Shown piece by piece: positions 21,754 to 30,644 of a stretch of DNA of 64,000 nucleotides (position 1 is the stretch's first letter; the number at the start of each line of letters is the position of its first letter). Position numbers and translations under genes: made by a program. Below the pieces are notes generated by a model. That model saw only the letters and a program-made list of their open reading frames with translations. It was not told the origin of the DNA and ran no database searches. Source of the stretch: Bordetella genomosp. 9 (GTDB taxonomy: Bacteria > Pseudomonadota > Gammaproteobacteria > Burkholderiales > Burkholderiaceae_B); NCBI RefSeq assembly GCF_002119725.1, contig NZ_CP021109.1:1488001-1552000 (forward strand). The letters are read 5' to 3'.

Positions 21754-21814
21754 CCGGCTCCGCCGGTCCGCCAGCGTCGCCCCCTGGGGGAAAGCGCGAA
21801 GCGCTTCGTGGGGA
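21754..21814 (-). repeat. Dispersed GC-rich repeat, copy B
   Basis: A good inverse-orientation copy of the 73-bp unit: CCGGCTCCGCCGGTCCGCC, then CCCCCTGGGGG, then GAAGCGCTTCGTGGGG. Its last bases (GTGGGGA, 21808-21814) lie 5-10 nt before the acyl-CoA dehydrogenase ATG and may serve as its ribosome binding site. Confidence 0.7.
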
Positions 21815-21818
21815 CCTT

Positions 21819-23654
21819 ATGTATCAAGCACCGCTGACGGACATCCGCTTCACCCTCAAGGAGCTGGCCGGCCTGGACGACGTGCTGGCCCTGCCCGGAT
21901 ACGATGAGGCGACGCCCGATCTCGTCGAAGCCGTCCTGCAGGAAAATGCGCGCTTCGTGGAGCAGGCGATCGCACCGCTGAATCGTGCAGGAGACCGGCA
22001 ACCGCCGGTGTGGCGCGATGGCGCCGTCGCAACCAGTCCGGGCTACGCCGCCGCCTACGCGGACTACGCCGCGGGCGGCTGGCAGGGCTTGCAGCATCCG
22101 GTGTCCTGGGGCGGGCAGGGCCTGCCCAAGCTGGTGGCTGCTGTCGCCAACGAAACGATCAACTCGGCCTGCCTGTCGTTCTCGCTTTGTCCCCTGCTGA
22201 CCGATGGCGTCATCGAAGCGCTTTTGACGGTGGGCAGCGAGTCGTTGCGCAATACCTACGTGCCGAATCTCGTGTCGGGCAAATGGACCGGCACGATGAA
22301 CCTGACCGAGCCCCAGGCAGGATCGGATCTGGCCCAGGTGGCAATGCGCGCCGTCCCGCAGCAGGACGGGACATACCGGCTGTCCGGCCAGAAGATATTC
22401 ATCACGTACGGCGAACACGACATGGCGGAAAACATCGTCCATCTCGTGCTGGCCCGTACGCCGGACGCGCCGGCGGGCGTGAAGGGGATTTCGCTGTTCG
22501 TGGTGCCCAAATTCCTGCCCGGAGACGGCGGACGGCTGGGGCCGCGCAACGACGTCTGGTGCGCGTCCATCGAACACAAGCTTGGCATCCACGGAAGCCC
22601 GACCGCCGTGCTGCTGTATGGCGCCGGCAAGGGCGAGGCGGGTGAGGGCGCGGTAGGGTACCTGGTCGGCGAAGAGAACCGCGGCCTGGAATACATGTTC
22701 ATCATGATGAACGCTGCGCGCTTCGCGGTGGGGCAGCAGGGCGTGGCGGTGGCCGAGCGTGCGACGCAGCAGGCGTTCGCGTATGCACGCGATCGGATAC
22801 AGGGACGTGCGGTGGAAGGCTCGCCCGGGCCGGTCGCCATTGCGCATCATCCGGATGTGCAGCGCATGCTGCTTACCATGCGCGCGTTGACGGAAGGCGG
22901 GCGGGCAATTTCGTATATGGCCGCCGCTGCGCGCGATACCGCCGCACATCATCCGGATGCTGGCACGCGCGATCGCCATCGCGCCCTGTACGAGCTCCTG
23001 GTGCCAGTGGTCAAGGGCTTCTGCACGGAGTCGGCGGTGGAAGTCGCCTCGCTGGGCATCCAGGTGCATGGCGGCACCGGCTATATCGAGGAGACCGGCG
23101 CGGCACAGCACTATCGCGACGCCCGCATCCTGCCCATCTACGAGGGAACGACGGCAATCCAGGCGAACGATCTGCTCGGACGCAAGTTGTTGCGAGACGG
23201 CGGCGCCACGGCAGCGCGCATCCAGCAGGACATGCAGGTCACATTGGCGGCCTTGGATGCGGCGGCCGGGCGAGCGCAAGGCGATGATGCGCAGGGGCTG
23301 CTTCTTTTGCGGACGAACCTGGCGACGGCGATGCAGGCCCAGCAGCAGGCGCTGGGTTTCATGGCGCGAACCGCGATGACGGACGTGCGGGCGGTGTTTG
23401 CCGGCAGCGTGCCGTTTTTGATGCTGACCGGAGTCCTGGTCGGCGGCTGGCAAATGGCGCGTGCGGCCGTCGCCTGCCAGCGGGAACTTGCGGATGCGGC
23501 GGGCGGCCGCTGGCCGCGGGAGTTCCTGCACAACAAGATGACGACGGCGGTTTTCTACGGCGCGCACATCCTGCCGCGTGCCGGCGCGTGGTCAAGCGCG
23601 ATCCAGGCGGGCGGCGTCATCGAGGCATGCGTACGGCGTTCGGATATTGCATAA
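21819..23654 (+). CDS. Acyl-CoA dehydrogenase (long form, DmdC/FadE-like)
   Basis: A 611-residue flavoprotein of the long acyl-CoA dehydrogenase group. It has the extra N-terminal segment (YQAPLTDIRFTLKELAGLDD) typical of this group, the central motif TEPQAGSDLA, the helical domain, the catalytic glutamate in IYEGTTAIQANDLLGRK, and an extra C-terminal domain. Such enzymes introduce the 2,3 double bond into acyl-CoAs; homologues include 3-methylmercaptopropionyl-CoA dehydrogenases, so the substrate is uncertain. The start at 21819 matches the family; a GTGGGGA derived from a flanking repeat is the only nearby ribosome-binding-like sequence. etfBA upstream could accept its electrons. Confidence 0.9.
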   Translation: MYQAPLTDIRFTLKELAGLDDVLALPGYDEATPDLVEAVLQENARFVEQAIAPLNRAGDRQPPVWRDGAVATSPGYAAAYADYAAGGWQGLQHPVSWGGQGLPKLVAAVANETINSACLSFSLCPLLTDGVIEALLTVGSESLRNTYVPNLVSGKWTGTMNLTEPQAGSDLAQVAMRAVPQQDGTYRLSGQKIFITYGEHDMAENIVHLVLARTPDAPAGVKGISLFVVPKFLPGDGGRLGPRNDVWCASIEHKLGIHGSPTAVLLYGAGKGEAGEGAVGYLVGEENRGLEYMFIMMNAARFAVGQQGVAVAERATQQAFAYARDRIQGRAVEGSPGPVAIAHHPDVQRMLLTMRALTEGGRAISYMAAAARDTAAHHPDAGTRDRHRALYELLVPVVKGFCTESAVEVASLGIQVHGGTGYIEETGAAQHYRDARILPIYEGTTAIQANDLLGRKLLRDGGATAARIQQDMQVTLAALDAAAGRAQGDDAQGLLLLRTNLATAMQAQQQALGFMARTAMTDVRAVFAGSVPFLMLTGVLVGGWQMARAAVACQRELADAAGGRWPREFLHNKMTTAVFYGAHILPRAGAWSSAIQAGGVIEACVRRSDIA

Positions 23655-24069
23655 GGTTATATGCAATCCATACTTTCCGGCATTTCAGTTTGGTGTGAGA
23701 ATTGGCCGACCCCCGAGGCGCTGGAGGGCTTTCCCCTCAAAGGCGCGCGCCTGCGGACCGGCGGAGCCGCGGGAAAGGCTCACCCCCGAAGCGCTGGCGC
23801 GCTTCCCCCTCAAGGGGGCGCGCCTGCGGACCGGCGGAGCCGCGGGATAGGCCCACCCCCGAAGCGCTGGCGCGCTTCCCCCTCAAGGGGGCGCGCCTGC
23901 GGACCGGCGGAGCCGGATCCGCGGCGCCCCGGTTATTGTCTGTTTTGGGAGGTGGTGGCATAGGGAGCTTCGGTGGTTAAGGAGCTTCGGTTTTTGGTCG
24001 TGGGCGACCGCGGCGGACGGGTGGGGCCGGGCGCCTAACGTTTTCGTTTATTTGAAAAAAGGACAGATC
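23655..24069. other. Repeat-filled intergenic region before the peroxiredoxin gene
   Basis: Of 415 bp, about 210 (23709-23917) are a tandem GC-rich repeat. The rest is a short AT-rich piece right after the dehydrogenase stop and a GT-rich stretch (about 23935-24035) before the peroxiredoxin gene. Open frames through the repeat are low-complexity and not credible genes. The peroxiredoxin promoter is probably in 23935-24050, but I see no clear hexamers. Confidence 0.55.
23709..23917 (+). repeat. Tandem array of a 73-bp GC-rich repeat (2.8 copies)
   Basis: Units start at 23709, 23782 and 23855, a strict 73-bp period; the third is cut after about 61 bp. Each unit contains three potential hairpins: GAAGCGC/GCGCTTC, CCCCCT/AGGGGG, and a CGG-rich segment ending GGACCGGCGGAGCCG. 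Copies 2 and 3 are almost identical; copy 1 is more diverged. Inverted single copies occur at 21651-21814, on the other side of the acyl-CoA dehydrogenase gene. There are no spacers of variable sequence, so it is not a CRISPR array. Confidence 0.85.
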
Positions 24070-24711
24070 ATGGGACAACTCCGTTTGGGCGATACCGCCC
24101 CCGATTTCGAACAGCAATCCTCCATCGGCCCTATCCGGTTTCATGAATACCTGGGTGACAGCTGGGGCGTTCTTTTTTCGCATCCTGCCGATTTCACCCC
24201 TGTGTGCACGACGGAACTGGGCTATACCGCCAAGTTGGCGGACGAATTCGCCAAGCGCAATGTGAAGGTGCTGGCCCTGTCCGTGGATCCCGTGGACTCG
24301 CACACCAAGTGGATCGAGGACATCAACGACACCCAGGGTACGACGGTCAACTTTCCGATCCTCGCCGACGAGGACCGCAAGGTGTCCGAGCTGTACGACA
24401 TGATCCATCCGAACGCCAGCGCAACCGCCACGGTGCGTTCCGTGTTCATCATCGATCCCGCCAAAAAAGTGCGCCTGATCATCACGTACCCCGCCAGCAC
24501 GGGGCGCAATTTCAACGAGATCCTGCGTGTCATCGATTCGCTGCAGCTGACCGACAGCCACAGCGTCGCCACGCCGGTGAACTGGCAGGACGGCGACGAC
24601 GTCATCATCGTGCCGTCGCTGAAGGACGAGGAAGTGATCAAGCAGAAATTCCCGAAGGGCTATAAGGCCGTGCGGCCGTACCTGCGGATCACGCCGCAGC
24701 CCAATAAATAA
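24070..24711 (+). CDS. 1-Cys peroxiredoxin (Prx6 family)
   Basis: A 213-residue thiol peroxidase. The peroxidatic cysteine is in [13 protein letters not shown], and there is no second conserved cysteine, which defines the 1-Cys group. The C-terminal domain ([34 protein letters not shown]) is that of the Prx6/AhpC-TSA C-terminal family. It reduces hydrogen and alkyl peroxides in the cytoplasm; the reductant is unknown. The start at ATG 24070 is chosen because AAGGA lies six bases upstream; a TTG at 24052 would add six residues. A perfect terminator follows. Confidence 0.93.
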   Translation: MGQLRLGDTAPDFEQQSSIGPIRFHEYLGDSWGVLFSHPADFTPVCTTELGYTAKLADEFAKRNVKVLALSVDPVDSHTKWIEDINDTQGTTVNFPILADEDRKVSELYDMIHPNASATATVRSVFIIDPAKKVRLIITYPASTGRNFNEILRVIDSLQLTDSHSVATPVNWQDGDDVIIVPSLKDEEVIKQKFPKGYKAVRPYLRITPQPNK

Positions 24712-24730
24712 CCCGGCATCCGCGTGATCG

Positions 24731-24760
24731 ACGCCCCCTTGCAAGGGGGCGTTTTTTTTT
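24731..24760 (+). terminator. Rho-independent terminator after the peroxiredoxin gene
   Basis: ACGCCCCCTT and AAGGGGGCGT form a perfect stem around GC, followed by nine T. It closes a single-gene unit. Confidence 0.92.
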
Positions 24761-24980
24761 CGCGCCGCGCACGTCCGAATGGCCGGCACGGCGCCGTCGG
24801 CCGGTATTTCGAGATTGGGGGTTTCCGGTTCGCCTTATTGCGCCAGCGGAAATATACAAACAAGAACATCTTCGTTTGAGGCGTTGGCCGTTGCCTTCAC
24901 AATGCGTCCTCATTGAACGGCGCTGCCTGATGCAGGCGCGCCGCCTGTCAACAGACGCGGTGAATGCGGGACGAAGGGCG

Positions 24981-26018
24981 ATGGCGCACGATACGCAAAA
25001 ACGGGAATTTCTGAAGCGGTCTTTCGGCCTGTTCGCGGCCGGTATCGGTTTGCCCGCGCTTGCCGCGACGGGTGCCGCACGCGCCGCGGGCCGGCCGGTC
25101 GAGCTGCTGAATGTCTCGTACGACCCGACCCGCGAGCTTTATGCGCAGTACAACCCCTTGTTCGCGAAGTACTGGAAGGCCAAGACCGGCCAGGACGTAA
25201 CGATCAAGAATTCGCACGGAGGTTCGGGCAAGCAGGCGCGCAGCGTCATCGACGGCGTCGATGCCGACGTGGTGACGCTGGGCCTCGCGCCCGACGTGGA
25301 GGCGCTGGTCCAGCACGGCGGACTTATCCGGCCGGGATGGCAGGACCGCCTGCCCGACAATTCCTCGCCCTACACGTCCACCATCATCCTGTTGGTCCGC
25401 AAGGGAAACCCCAAGAACATCAAGGACTGGAACGATCTTGTCCGGTCTGGCGTGTCGGTCATCACACCCAATCCCAAGACCTCGGCGGGTGCGCGTTGGA
25501 ATTACCTCGCCGCCTGGGAATACGCCCGCCGCCAGGGTGGCGAGGCTGCTGCGCGCGACTTCATCGGCAAACTATTCCGCAATGTTCCGGTGCTCGACTC
25601 CGGCGCTCGCGGCTCCACCATCACGTTCGCGCAGCGCGGCGTGGGCGACGTCCTGATTTCGTGGGAGAACGACGCTTTCCTGGCGTTCAAGGAATTCGGC
25701 CCAGGCGAGTTCGAAATCGTGGCGCCCAAACTCAGCATCCTCTGTGAGCCCACCGTGGCTGTGGTCGACAAGAACGTGGACCGCAAGGGCACGCGCGAGG
25801 TGGCGGAGGCCTATCTGCGCTATCTGTACTCCGAGGAAGCCCAGGACCTGATCGGGCGCAACTACTATCGCCCGATTTCCGCGCAGGCGAAAGCCAGGTA
25901 CGCGTCGCAGTTTCCAAAGCTGGATCTGTTCACCATCCGCGACCTGGGCGGCTGGCCGGCCGTGGACAAGACCCACTTCGCCGACAACGGGGTATTCGAC
26001 CAGATCTATGCCAAGTAG
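24981..26018 (+). CDS. sbp: Sulfate ABC transporter periplasmic binding protein
   Basis: A 345-residue sulfate-binding protein that feeds the CysTWA importer. The mature part shows the family segments [59 protein letters not shown] and SWENDAFL. The signal region reads [15 protein letters not shown] and ends AARAA; KREFLK resembles a twin-arginine export motif with Lys in place of the first Arg. ATG 24981 is preceded by GAAGGG; in-frame ATGs at 24876 and 24930 lack support. An AT-rich patch near 24848-24880 probably carries the promoter; CysB control would be expected from the pathway but I cannot define a site. Confidence 0.94.
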   Translation: MAHDTQKREFLKRSFGLFAAGIGLPALAATGAARAAGRPVELLNVSYDPTRELYAQYNPLFAKYWKAKTGQDVTIKNSHGGSGKQARSVIDGVDADVVTLGLAPDVEALVQHGGLIRPGWQDRLPDNSSPYTSTIILLVRKGNPKNIKDWNDLVRSGVSVITPNPKTSAGARWNYLAAWEYARRQGGEAAARDFIGKLFRNVPVLDSGARGSTITFAQRGVGDVLISWENDAFLAFKEFGPGEFEIVAPKLSILCEPTVAVVDKNVDRKGTREVAEAYLRYLYSEEAQDLIGRNYYRPISAQAKARYASQFPKLDLFTIRDLGGWPAVDKTHFADNGVFDQIYAK

Positions 26019-26949
26019 CGGTGGCGGTCCCGCACTGCGCGGCCTTGCCGCGCCCGGCGTCCAGACCCGGCAGCACGCGGGCCTGGGCGTGGTCGCGTCC
26101 GTCCTGCCGGGCCGCCGCAAGGGCCGTACGCCGCGCGTGCTGCCCGGTCTGAACCTGACGCTGGGCTACACGCTTTTCTACCTGGGCGCGTTGGTCCTGT
26201 TGCCGCTGTCCGCGCTGGTGATCAAGGCGGCCGGGCTCAGCTGGGACGCCTTCGTCGCGGCCGTGACCTCGCCGCGCGTCCTGTCCGCCTATCGCATTAC
26301 CTTCGGCGCTGCGCTGATCGCCGCGGTGGTCAATCTGTTCTTCGGTCTGCTCGTCGCCTGGGTGCTCGTGCGCCATTCGTTCCCCGGCAAGCGCGTGCTG
26401 GATGCCCTGGTCGATCTGCCCTTCGCATTGCCTACGGCCGTGGCCGGCATATCGCTGGCCGCGCTGCTGGGGCCGCACGGATGGATCGGCCAATGGCTGG
26501 CGCCCCTGGGCATCAAGATTGCCTATACGCCCGCGGGAATCGTGGTGGCTCTGATATTCATCGGCATCCCTTTCGTCGTCCGCACCGTGCAGCCCGTGCT
26601 GGAGGATCTGGAGAAGTCGCTGGAAGAGGCGGCGGCCAGCCTGGGCGCGAGGCCCGTGCAGATCTTCCTGCGCGTGTTGCTGCCCGCCATCGCGCCCGCG
26701 CTGCTGACGGGGTTTGCGATGGCGTTCGCACGCGCGGTCGGCGAATACGGTTCTGTCATTTTCATCGCCGGCAACATGCCGATGGTTTCGGAAATCGCGC
26801 CGCTGCTTATCCTGGTCAAGCTCGAACAGTTCGACTACGCCGGCGCGGCCGCCATCGGTTCGGTGCTGCTCGGCCTGTCGTTCCTGATGCTGCTCGCCAT
26901 CAATGGGTTGCAGGCGTGGCAGCGTCGCGCGCATGGAGGCGAGGCATGA
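26008..26949 (+). CDS. cysT: Sulfate ABC transporter permease CysT
   Basis: A 313-residue inner-membrane permease with about six hydrophobic helices and the permease EAA loop [21 protein letters not shown]. It overlaps the sbp stop by 11 bp. It has a longer hydrophilic N-terminus (about 45 residues) than E. coli CysT (277 aa); a start further downstream cannot be excluded. With CysW it forms the sulfate/thiosulfate channel. Overlaps cysW by 4 bp. Confidence 0.94.
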   Translation: MPSSGGGPALRGLAAPGVQTRQHAGLGVVASVLPGRRKGRTPRVLPGLNLTLGYTLFYLGALVLLPLSALVIKAAGLSWDAFVAAVTSPRVLSAYRITFGAALIAAVVNLFFGLLVAWVLVRHSFPGKRVLDALVDLPFALPTAVAGISLAALLGPHGWIGQWLAPLGIKIAYTPAGIVVALIFIGIPFVVRTVQPVLEDLEKSLEEAAASLGARPVQIFLRVLLPAIAPALLTGFAMAFARAVGEYGSVIFIAGNMPMVSEIAPLLILVKLEQFDYAGAAAIGSVLLGLSFLMLLAINGLQAWQRRAHGGEA

Positions 26950-27845
26950 CGTCGCCCACGCCGAACCTGAACCGTGGCAACGCCGGTATCGCGCCCTGGC
27001 TCTTGATCGCGGGCGCCGTCGCCTTCCTGTCGCTATTCCTGATCCTGCCGCTTTGCGTGGTGTTCGCCGAGGCGCTGCGCAAAGGCGTCGCGGCCTACGT
27101 TTCCGCATTGACCGAGCCGGACTCCTGGTCGGCCATCGTGCTCACGGTGGTTACCGCGCTGATCTGCGTGCCCTTGAACATGGTGTTCGGGCTTGCGGCG
27201 GCATGGGCGATCGCCAAGCACGAGTTCCGCGGCAAGTCGCTGCTGATCACGTTGATCGATCTGCCTTTCTCGGTCTCGCCGGTGGTGGCCGGCGTCTCAT
27301 ACATCCTCGTGCTGGGCGCGCAGGGCTGGCTGGGTCCCTGGCTGCTGGCGCACGACCTGAAGATTGTCTTCGCCGTGCCGGGCATCGTCCTGGTCACGGC
27401 TTTCGTGACGCTGCCCTTGGTCGCCCGTGAGCTGATTCCCTTGATGCAGGCGCAGGGCAGCGAAGAGGAAGAAGCTGCCGTCGTGCTGGGAGCGAGCGGC
27501 TGGCGGACCTTCTGGCACGTGACGCTGCCCAACGTACGCTGGGGCCTGCTGTATGGCGTCATTCTGTGCAACGCCCGGGCCATGGGCGAGTTCGGCGCGG
27601 TATCGGTGGTGTCGGGGCACATCCGGGGCGTGACCAACACCATCCCCCTGCAGGTCGAGATTCTCTACAACGAGTACCAGATCCAGGCAGGCTTCGCGGT
27701 CGCGTCGCTTCTGGCCGTGCTGGCGCTCGTGACCTTGGTCATCAAAACCGTGGTGCAATGGCGGCACACGCGCGGGCTCGCGCGCGACGATGCTGCGGCG
27801 GATGTCATGCCGCGGCAAGCGGCGGCGGCGCCGGCACGCGCCTAG
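26946..27845 (+). CDS. cysW: Sulfate ABC transporter permease CysW
   Basis: The second membrane subunit (299 aa) of the sulfate importer. It shows six hydrophobic helices, [15 protein letters not shown], the coupling loop [32 protein letters not shown], and [19 protein letters not shown], all characteristic of CysW. (The coupling loop is residues about 177-208.) ATG overlaps the cysT stop. The C-terminal 25 residues are Ala/Arg-rich and cytoplasmic. cysA starts 20 bp downstream. Confidence 0.95.
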   Translation: MTSPTPNLNRGNAGIAPWLLIAGAVAFLSLFLILPLCVVFAEALRKGVAAYVSALTEPDSWSAIVLTVVTALICVPLNMVFGLAAAWAIAKHEFRGKSLLITLIDLPFSVSPVVAGVSYILVLGAQGWLGPWLLAHDLKIVFAVPGIVLVTAFVTLPLVARELIPLMQAQGSEEEEAAVVLGASGWRTFWHVTLPNVRWGLLYGVILCNARAMGEFGAVSVVSGHIRGVTNTIPLQVEILYNEYQIQAGFAVASLLAVLALVTLVIKTVVQWRHTRGLARDDAAADVMPRQAAAAPARA

Positions 27846-27865
27846 GCACGGGACAAGGAAAACCT

Positions 27866-28921
27866 ATGGATATCGAAATCAAATCGGTCAACAAGCGCTT
27901 TGGGTCGTTCCAGGCGCTGCGCGATGTGAACCTGCACATCGATTCCGGCGAATTGGTGGCCTTGCTGGGGCCTTCCGGTTGCGGCAAGACGACCTTGCTG
28001 CGCATCATCGCGGGGCTGGAAACGCCGGACAGCGGCAGTATCTATTTCTTCGGCGAAGACAGCACCGGCGTGCACGTGCGCGAGCGGCAAGTGGGTTTCG
28101 TCTTCCAGCATTACGCGCTATTCCGTCACATGACCGTGTTCGAGAACGTCGCCTTCGGCCTGCGCATCAAGCCCCGGTCGCAACGTCCGAACGAAGCGGC
28201 CATCAAGGAGAAAGTCCATGCGCTGCTGAACCTGGTTCAGCTCGATTGGCTGGCGGACCGTTACCCGGGGCAGTTGTCGGGCGGCCAGCGCCAGCGCATC
28301 GCCCTGGCGCGCGCCCTGGCGGTGGAGCCTCGCGTGCTGCTGCTGGACGAGCCTTTCGGGGCGCTCGATGCCAAGGTGCGCAAGGAATTGCGACGCTGGC
28401 TGCGCCGGCTGCACGACGAACTGAACGTCGCCAGCGTCTTCGTGACGCACGACCAGGAAGAGGCCCTGGAGGTAGCGGATCGCGTGGTGGTGATGAACGC
28501 CGGGCGCATCGAGCAGGTGGGCACGCCGGGCGAAGTCTGGACGCATCCGGCCACGCCTTTCGTGTACGGCTTCCTTGGCGATGTGAACCAGATCGAAGGC
28601 TATGCCGCCGGCGGGCAGTGGCGCGCCAGCGGCATTTCGCTGCCCGCGCCGACGTTCGACGGCCTGGATGAACAGCGCGCCGTGGCATACGTGCGTCCCC
28701 ACGAACTCGAGGTCGTGCCCTTCGCACCGGCGTCCGAGGGCATCGCCGTGAAGCTGAACCATGCCTACCTGGCGGGGCCCAGCGCGTACCTTGAGCTGCA
28801 GCGCGAAGATGGCGCGCTGCTCGAGGCCCAGTTGCCCGAAGAGGATTACCGCGGCATGAATCTGCGCGAAGGCGCGATGCTGCTCGCCCGCCCGCGCCGC
28901 GGACGGATTTTCCGGGTATAG
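27866..28921 (+). CDS. cysA: Sulfate/thiosulfate import ATPase CysA
   Basis: A 351-residue ABC ATPase. Walker A is GPSGCGKTT, the signature is LSGGQRQR, Walker B is [13 protein letters not shown] and the switch His is in VTHDQEEA. The C-terminal regulatory domain (about 240-351, with [10 protein letters not shown]) is the TOBE-like domain found in CysA. AAGGAA precedes the ATG. It powers sulfate uptake through CysT and CysW, with Sbp as the capture protein. Confidence 0.96.
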   Translation: MDIEIKSVNKRFGSFQALRDVNLHIDSGELVALLGPSGCGKTTLLRIIAGLETPDSGSIYFFGEDSTGVHVRERQVGFVFQHYALFRHMTVFENVAFGLRIKPRSQRPNEAAIKEKVHALLNLVQLDWLADRYPGQLSGGQRQRIALARALAVEPRVLLLDEPFGALDAKVRKELRRWLRRLHDELNVASVFVTHDQEEALEVADRVVVMNAGRIEQVGTPGEVWTHPATPFVYGFLGDVNQIEGYAAGGQWRASGISLPAPTFDGLDEQRAVAYVRPHELEVVPFAPASEGIAVKLNHAYLAGPSAYLELQREDGALLEAQLPEEDYRGMNLREGAMLLARPRRGRIFRV

Positions 28922-28946
28922 CGAGTGATTGGATGACCGATTGGAT

Positions 28947-29678
28947 ATGAACAGTACCGAACCCGATTCCGCCGTTGCGTCCGCCGTCGCCACCCGGTGG
29001 GCCGAGCTGTTGCGCGTGCTGGCCGATATCGCGGCCCGCTACCCGGACGCCGCGCTGGCGTCGTCGATGGCGGCAGAAGACATGGTGCTGACGCACGCCA
29101 TCCATACCAGCGGCGCGCCGATCGAAATCTTTACGTTGGACACCGGACGGCTGCATGCCGAAACCGTCGCGATGCTCGACGTCATCGAACGCCGCTACGG
29201 GCGTCGTCCCACGGTTTATCGGCCCCAGCCCGACGCGGTACAGGCCCACGTCGCCGCCCATGGAGCCTTTGCGTTCTACGAAAGCCAGGCGTTGCGCAAG
29301 GCCTGTTGCCATATCCGCAAGGTCGAGCCGCTGACACGGGCGCTGGCGGGGCGGGGCGCATGGATCACCGGTCAGCGGCGCGCTCAGGCCGCGACACGGG
29401 GCAACCTGCCGGAGGAGGAGCACGATGCCACCTTCGGTCTGTACAAGTTCAATCCGCTGGCCGCATGGACCGAGGACGACGTCTGGAACGCGATCCGCAC
29501 GCTGGACATTCCCTACAACCCCCTGCACGACCGCGGCTATCCGTCCATCGGCTGCGAACCCTGTACCCGTGCGATCCGGCCAGGCGAGGATGTGCGCGCC
29601 GGCCGATGGTGGTGGGAATCCTCCGATAGCAAGGAATGCGGGCTGCACGCCGGCAACCGCACCGTGGCCCAGGCCTGA
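28947..29678 (+). CDS. cysH: Phosphoadenylyl/adenylyl-sulfate reductase (APS-type, Fe-S)
   Basis: The 243-residue enzyme reduces activated sulfate to sulfite with thioredoxin. It has the two extra cysteine pairs that hold a [4Fe-4S] cluster in APS reductases: Cys120-Cys121 (KACCHIRK) and Cys203/Cys206 (GCEPCTR). The catalytic Cys231 is in ECGLH. Enteric PAPS reductases lack the cluster cysteines, so APS is the likely substrate; this agrees with a CysN that has no fused APS kinase. The start is ATG 28947; a TTG at 28929 is an alternative. Confidence 0.93.
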   Translation: MNSTEPDSAVASAVATRWAELLRVLADIAARYPDAALASSMAAEDMVLTHAIHTSGAPIEIFTLDTGRLHAETVAMLDVIERRYGRRPTVYRPQPDAVQAHVAAHGAFAFYESQALRKACCHIRKVEPLTRALAGRGAWITGQRRAQAATRGNLPEEEHDATFGLYKFNPLAAWTEDDVWNAIRTLDIPYNPLHDRGYPSIGCEPCTRAIRPGEDVRAGRWWWESSDSKECGLHAGNRTVAQA

Positions 29679-29719
29679 TCTCCGGGCCAGTCCCTATCCC
29701 AAGCAAACCGAGAAGCGAC

Positions 29720-30628
29720 ATGTCTACCGTTCATACCCGCAGCCACCTGGATTGGCTGGAGTCTGAAGCCGTTTTCATCCTGCGCGAGGTCGCCGCCGAG
29801 TGCGAAAAGCCGGTGCTGCTGTTTTCCGGCGGCAAGGACTCCTGCGTGCTGCTGCGTCTGGCCGAAAAGGCCTTCCGGCCGGCGAAGTTTCCCTTTCCGC
29901 TCATGCACATCGACACGGGCCACAACTTCCCGGAGGTGATCCAGTTCCGCGACGCGCGCGCCGCCGAGCTGGGCGAGGACCTGATCGTACGCAGCGTGGA
30001 AGACTCCATCGCGCGCGGGACCGTCAGCCTGCGCAAGGAAACCGATTCGCGCAATGCGGCGCAGGCGGTGACGCTTCTGGAAGCCATCGCGGAGTTCGGT
30101 TTCGATGCGTGCATCGGCGGCGCCCGGCGCGATGAAGAAAAGGCGCGCGCGAAGGAGCGCATCTTTTCCTTCCGCGACGAGTTCGGGCAATGGGATCCCA
30201 AGAGCCAGCGCCCGGAAGTCTGGAGCCTGTACAACACCCGCGTTCACCGCGGCGAGAACATGCGCGTATTTCCCATTTCCAACTGGACCGAGCTGGACGT
30301 GTGGCAATACATCGAGCGCGAGAATCTGGCGTTGCCGTCGATCTACTATGCGCACCGGCGCGAGGTCGTGCGCCGTCGCGGCCTGCTGGTGCCCGTCACG
30401 CCCCTGACGCCGCCGCAGCCGGGCGAACAGGTTGAGACCTTGTCCGTGCGCTTCCGCACGGTGGGCGATATTTCGTGCACGTGCCCGGTCGCATCCGAAG
30501 CCGCGGACAACGCGGCCATCATCGCCGAAACGGCCCTGAGCGACGTCACTGAGCGCGGCGCGACCCGCATGGACGACCAGACCTCGGAAGCATCGATGGA
30601 ACGGCGCAAGAAAGAAGGTTATTTCTGA
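29720..30628 (+). CDS. cysD: Sulfate adenylyltransferase subunit 2
   Basis: CysD (302 aa) forms ATP sulfurylase with CysN and makes APS from sulfate and ATP. Motifs of the ATP pyrophosphatase fold are LLFSGGKDSCVLLRLAEKAF (SGGKDS P-loop) and GGARRDEEKARAKER; the C-terminus ends ERRKKEGYF as in most CysD. It begins 41 bp after cysH and is followed by cysN after 16 bp. Confidence 0.96.
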   Translation: MSTVHTRSHLDWLESEAVFILREVAAECEKPVLLFSGGKDSCVLLRLAEKAFRPAKFPFPLMHIDTGHNFPEVIQFRDARAAELGEDLIVRSVEDSIARGTVSLRKETDSRNAAQAVTLLEAIAEFGFDACIGGARRDEEKARAKERIFSFRDEFGQWDPKSQRPEVWSLYNTRVHRGENMRVFPISNWTELDVWQYIERENLALPSIYYAHRREVVRRRGLLVPVTPLTPPQPGEQVETLSVRFRTVGDISCTCPVASEAADNAAIIAETALSDVTERGATRMDDQTSEASMERRKKEGYF

Positions 30629-30644
30629 GCGCCAGGGAGCAAGC

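Larger units (their letters stand above)
21385..21818. other. Intergenic region with terminator and two repeat copies
   Basis: This 434-bp gap between etfA and the acyl-CoA dehydrogenase gene holds, in order, the etfA terminator (21422-21449), about 200 bp with no recognised feature, two degenerate copies of a dispersed repeat (21651-21709 and 21754-21814), and between them a short palindrome (21714-21729). An open frame crosses the whole region into the next gene but has no family resemblance. Confidence 0.6.

Noticed and set aside
21453..21818. N-terminal extension of the acyl-CoA dehydrogenase by 122 residues
   Set aside because: The extension is translated terminator and repeat sequence; homology to the family begins at ATG 21819.
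23709..23917. Possible CRISPR array
   Set aside because: The 73-bp units are contiguous, with no unique spacers between repeats, and no cas genes are near.
23578..23980. Overlapping short frames (74-100 aa) through the tandem repeat
   Set aside because: They are translations of the 73-bp repeat, with low complexity and no ribosome binding sites.
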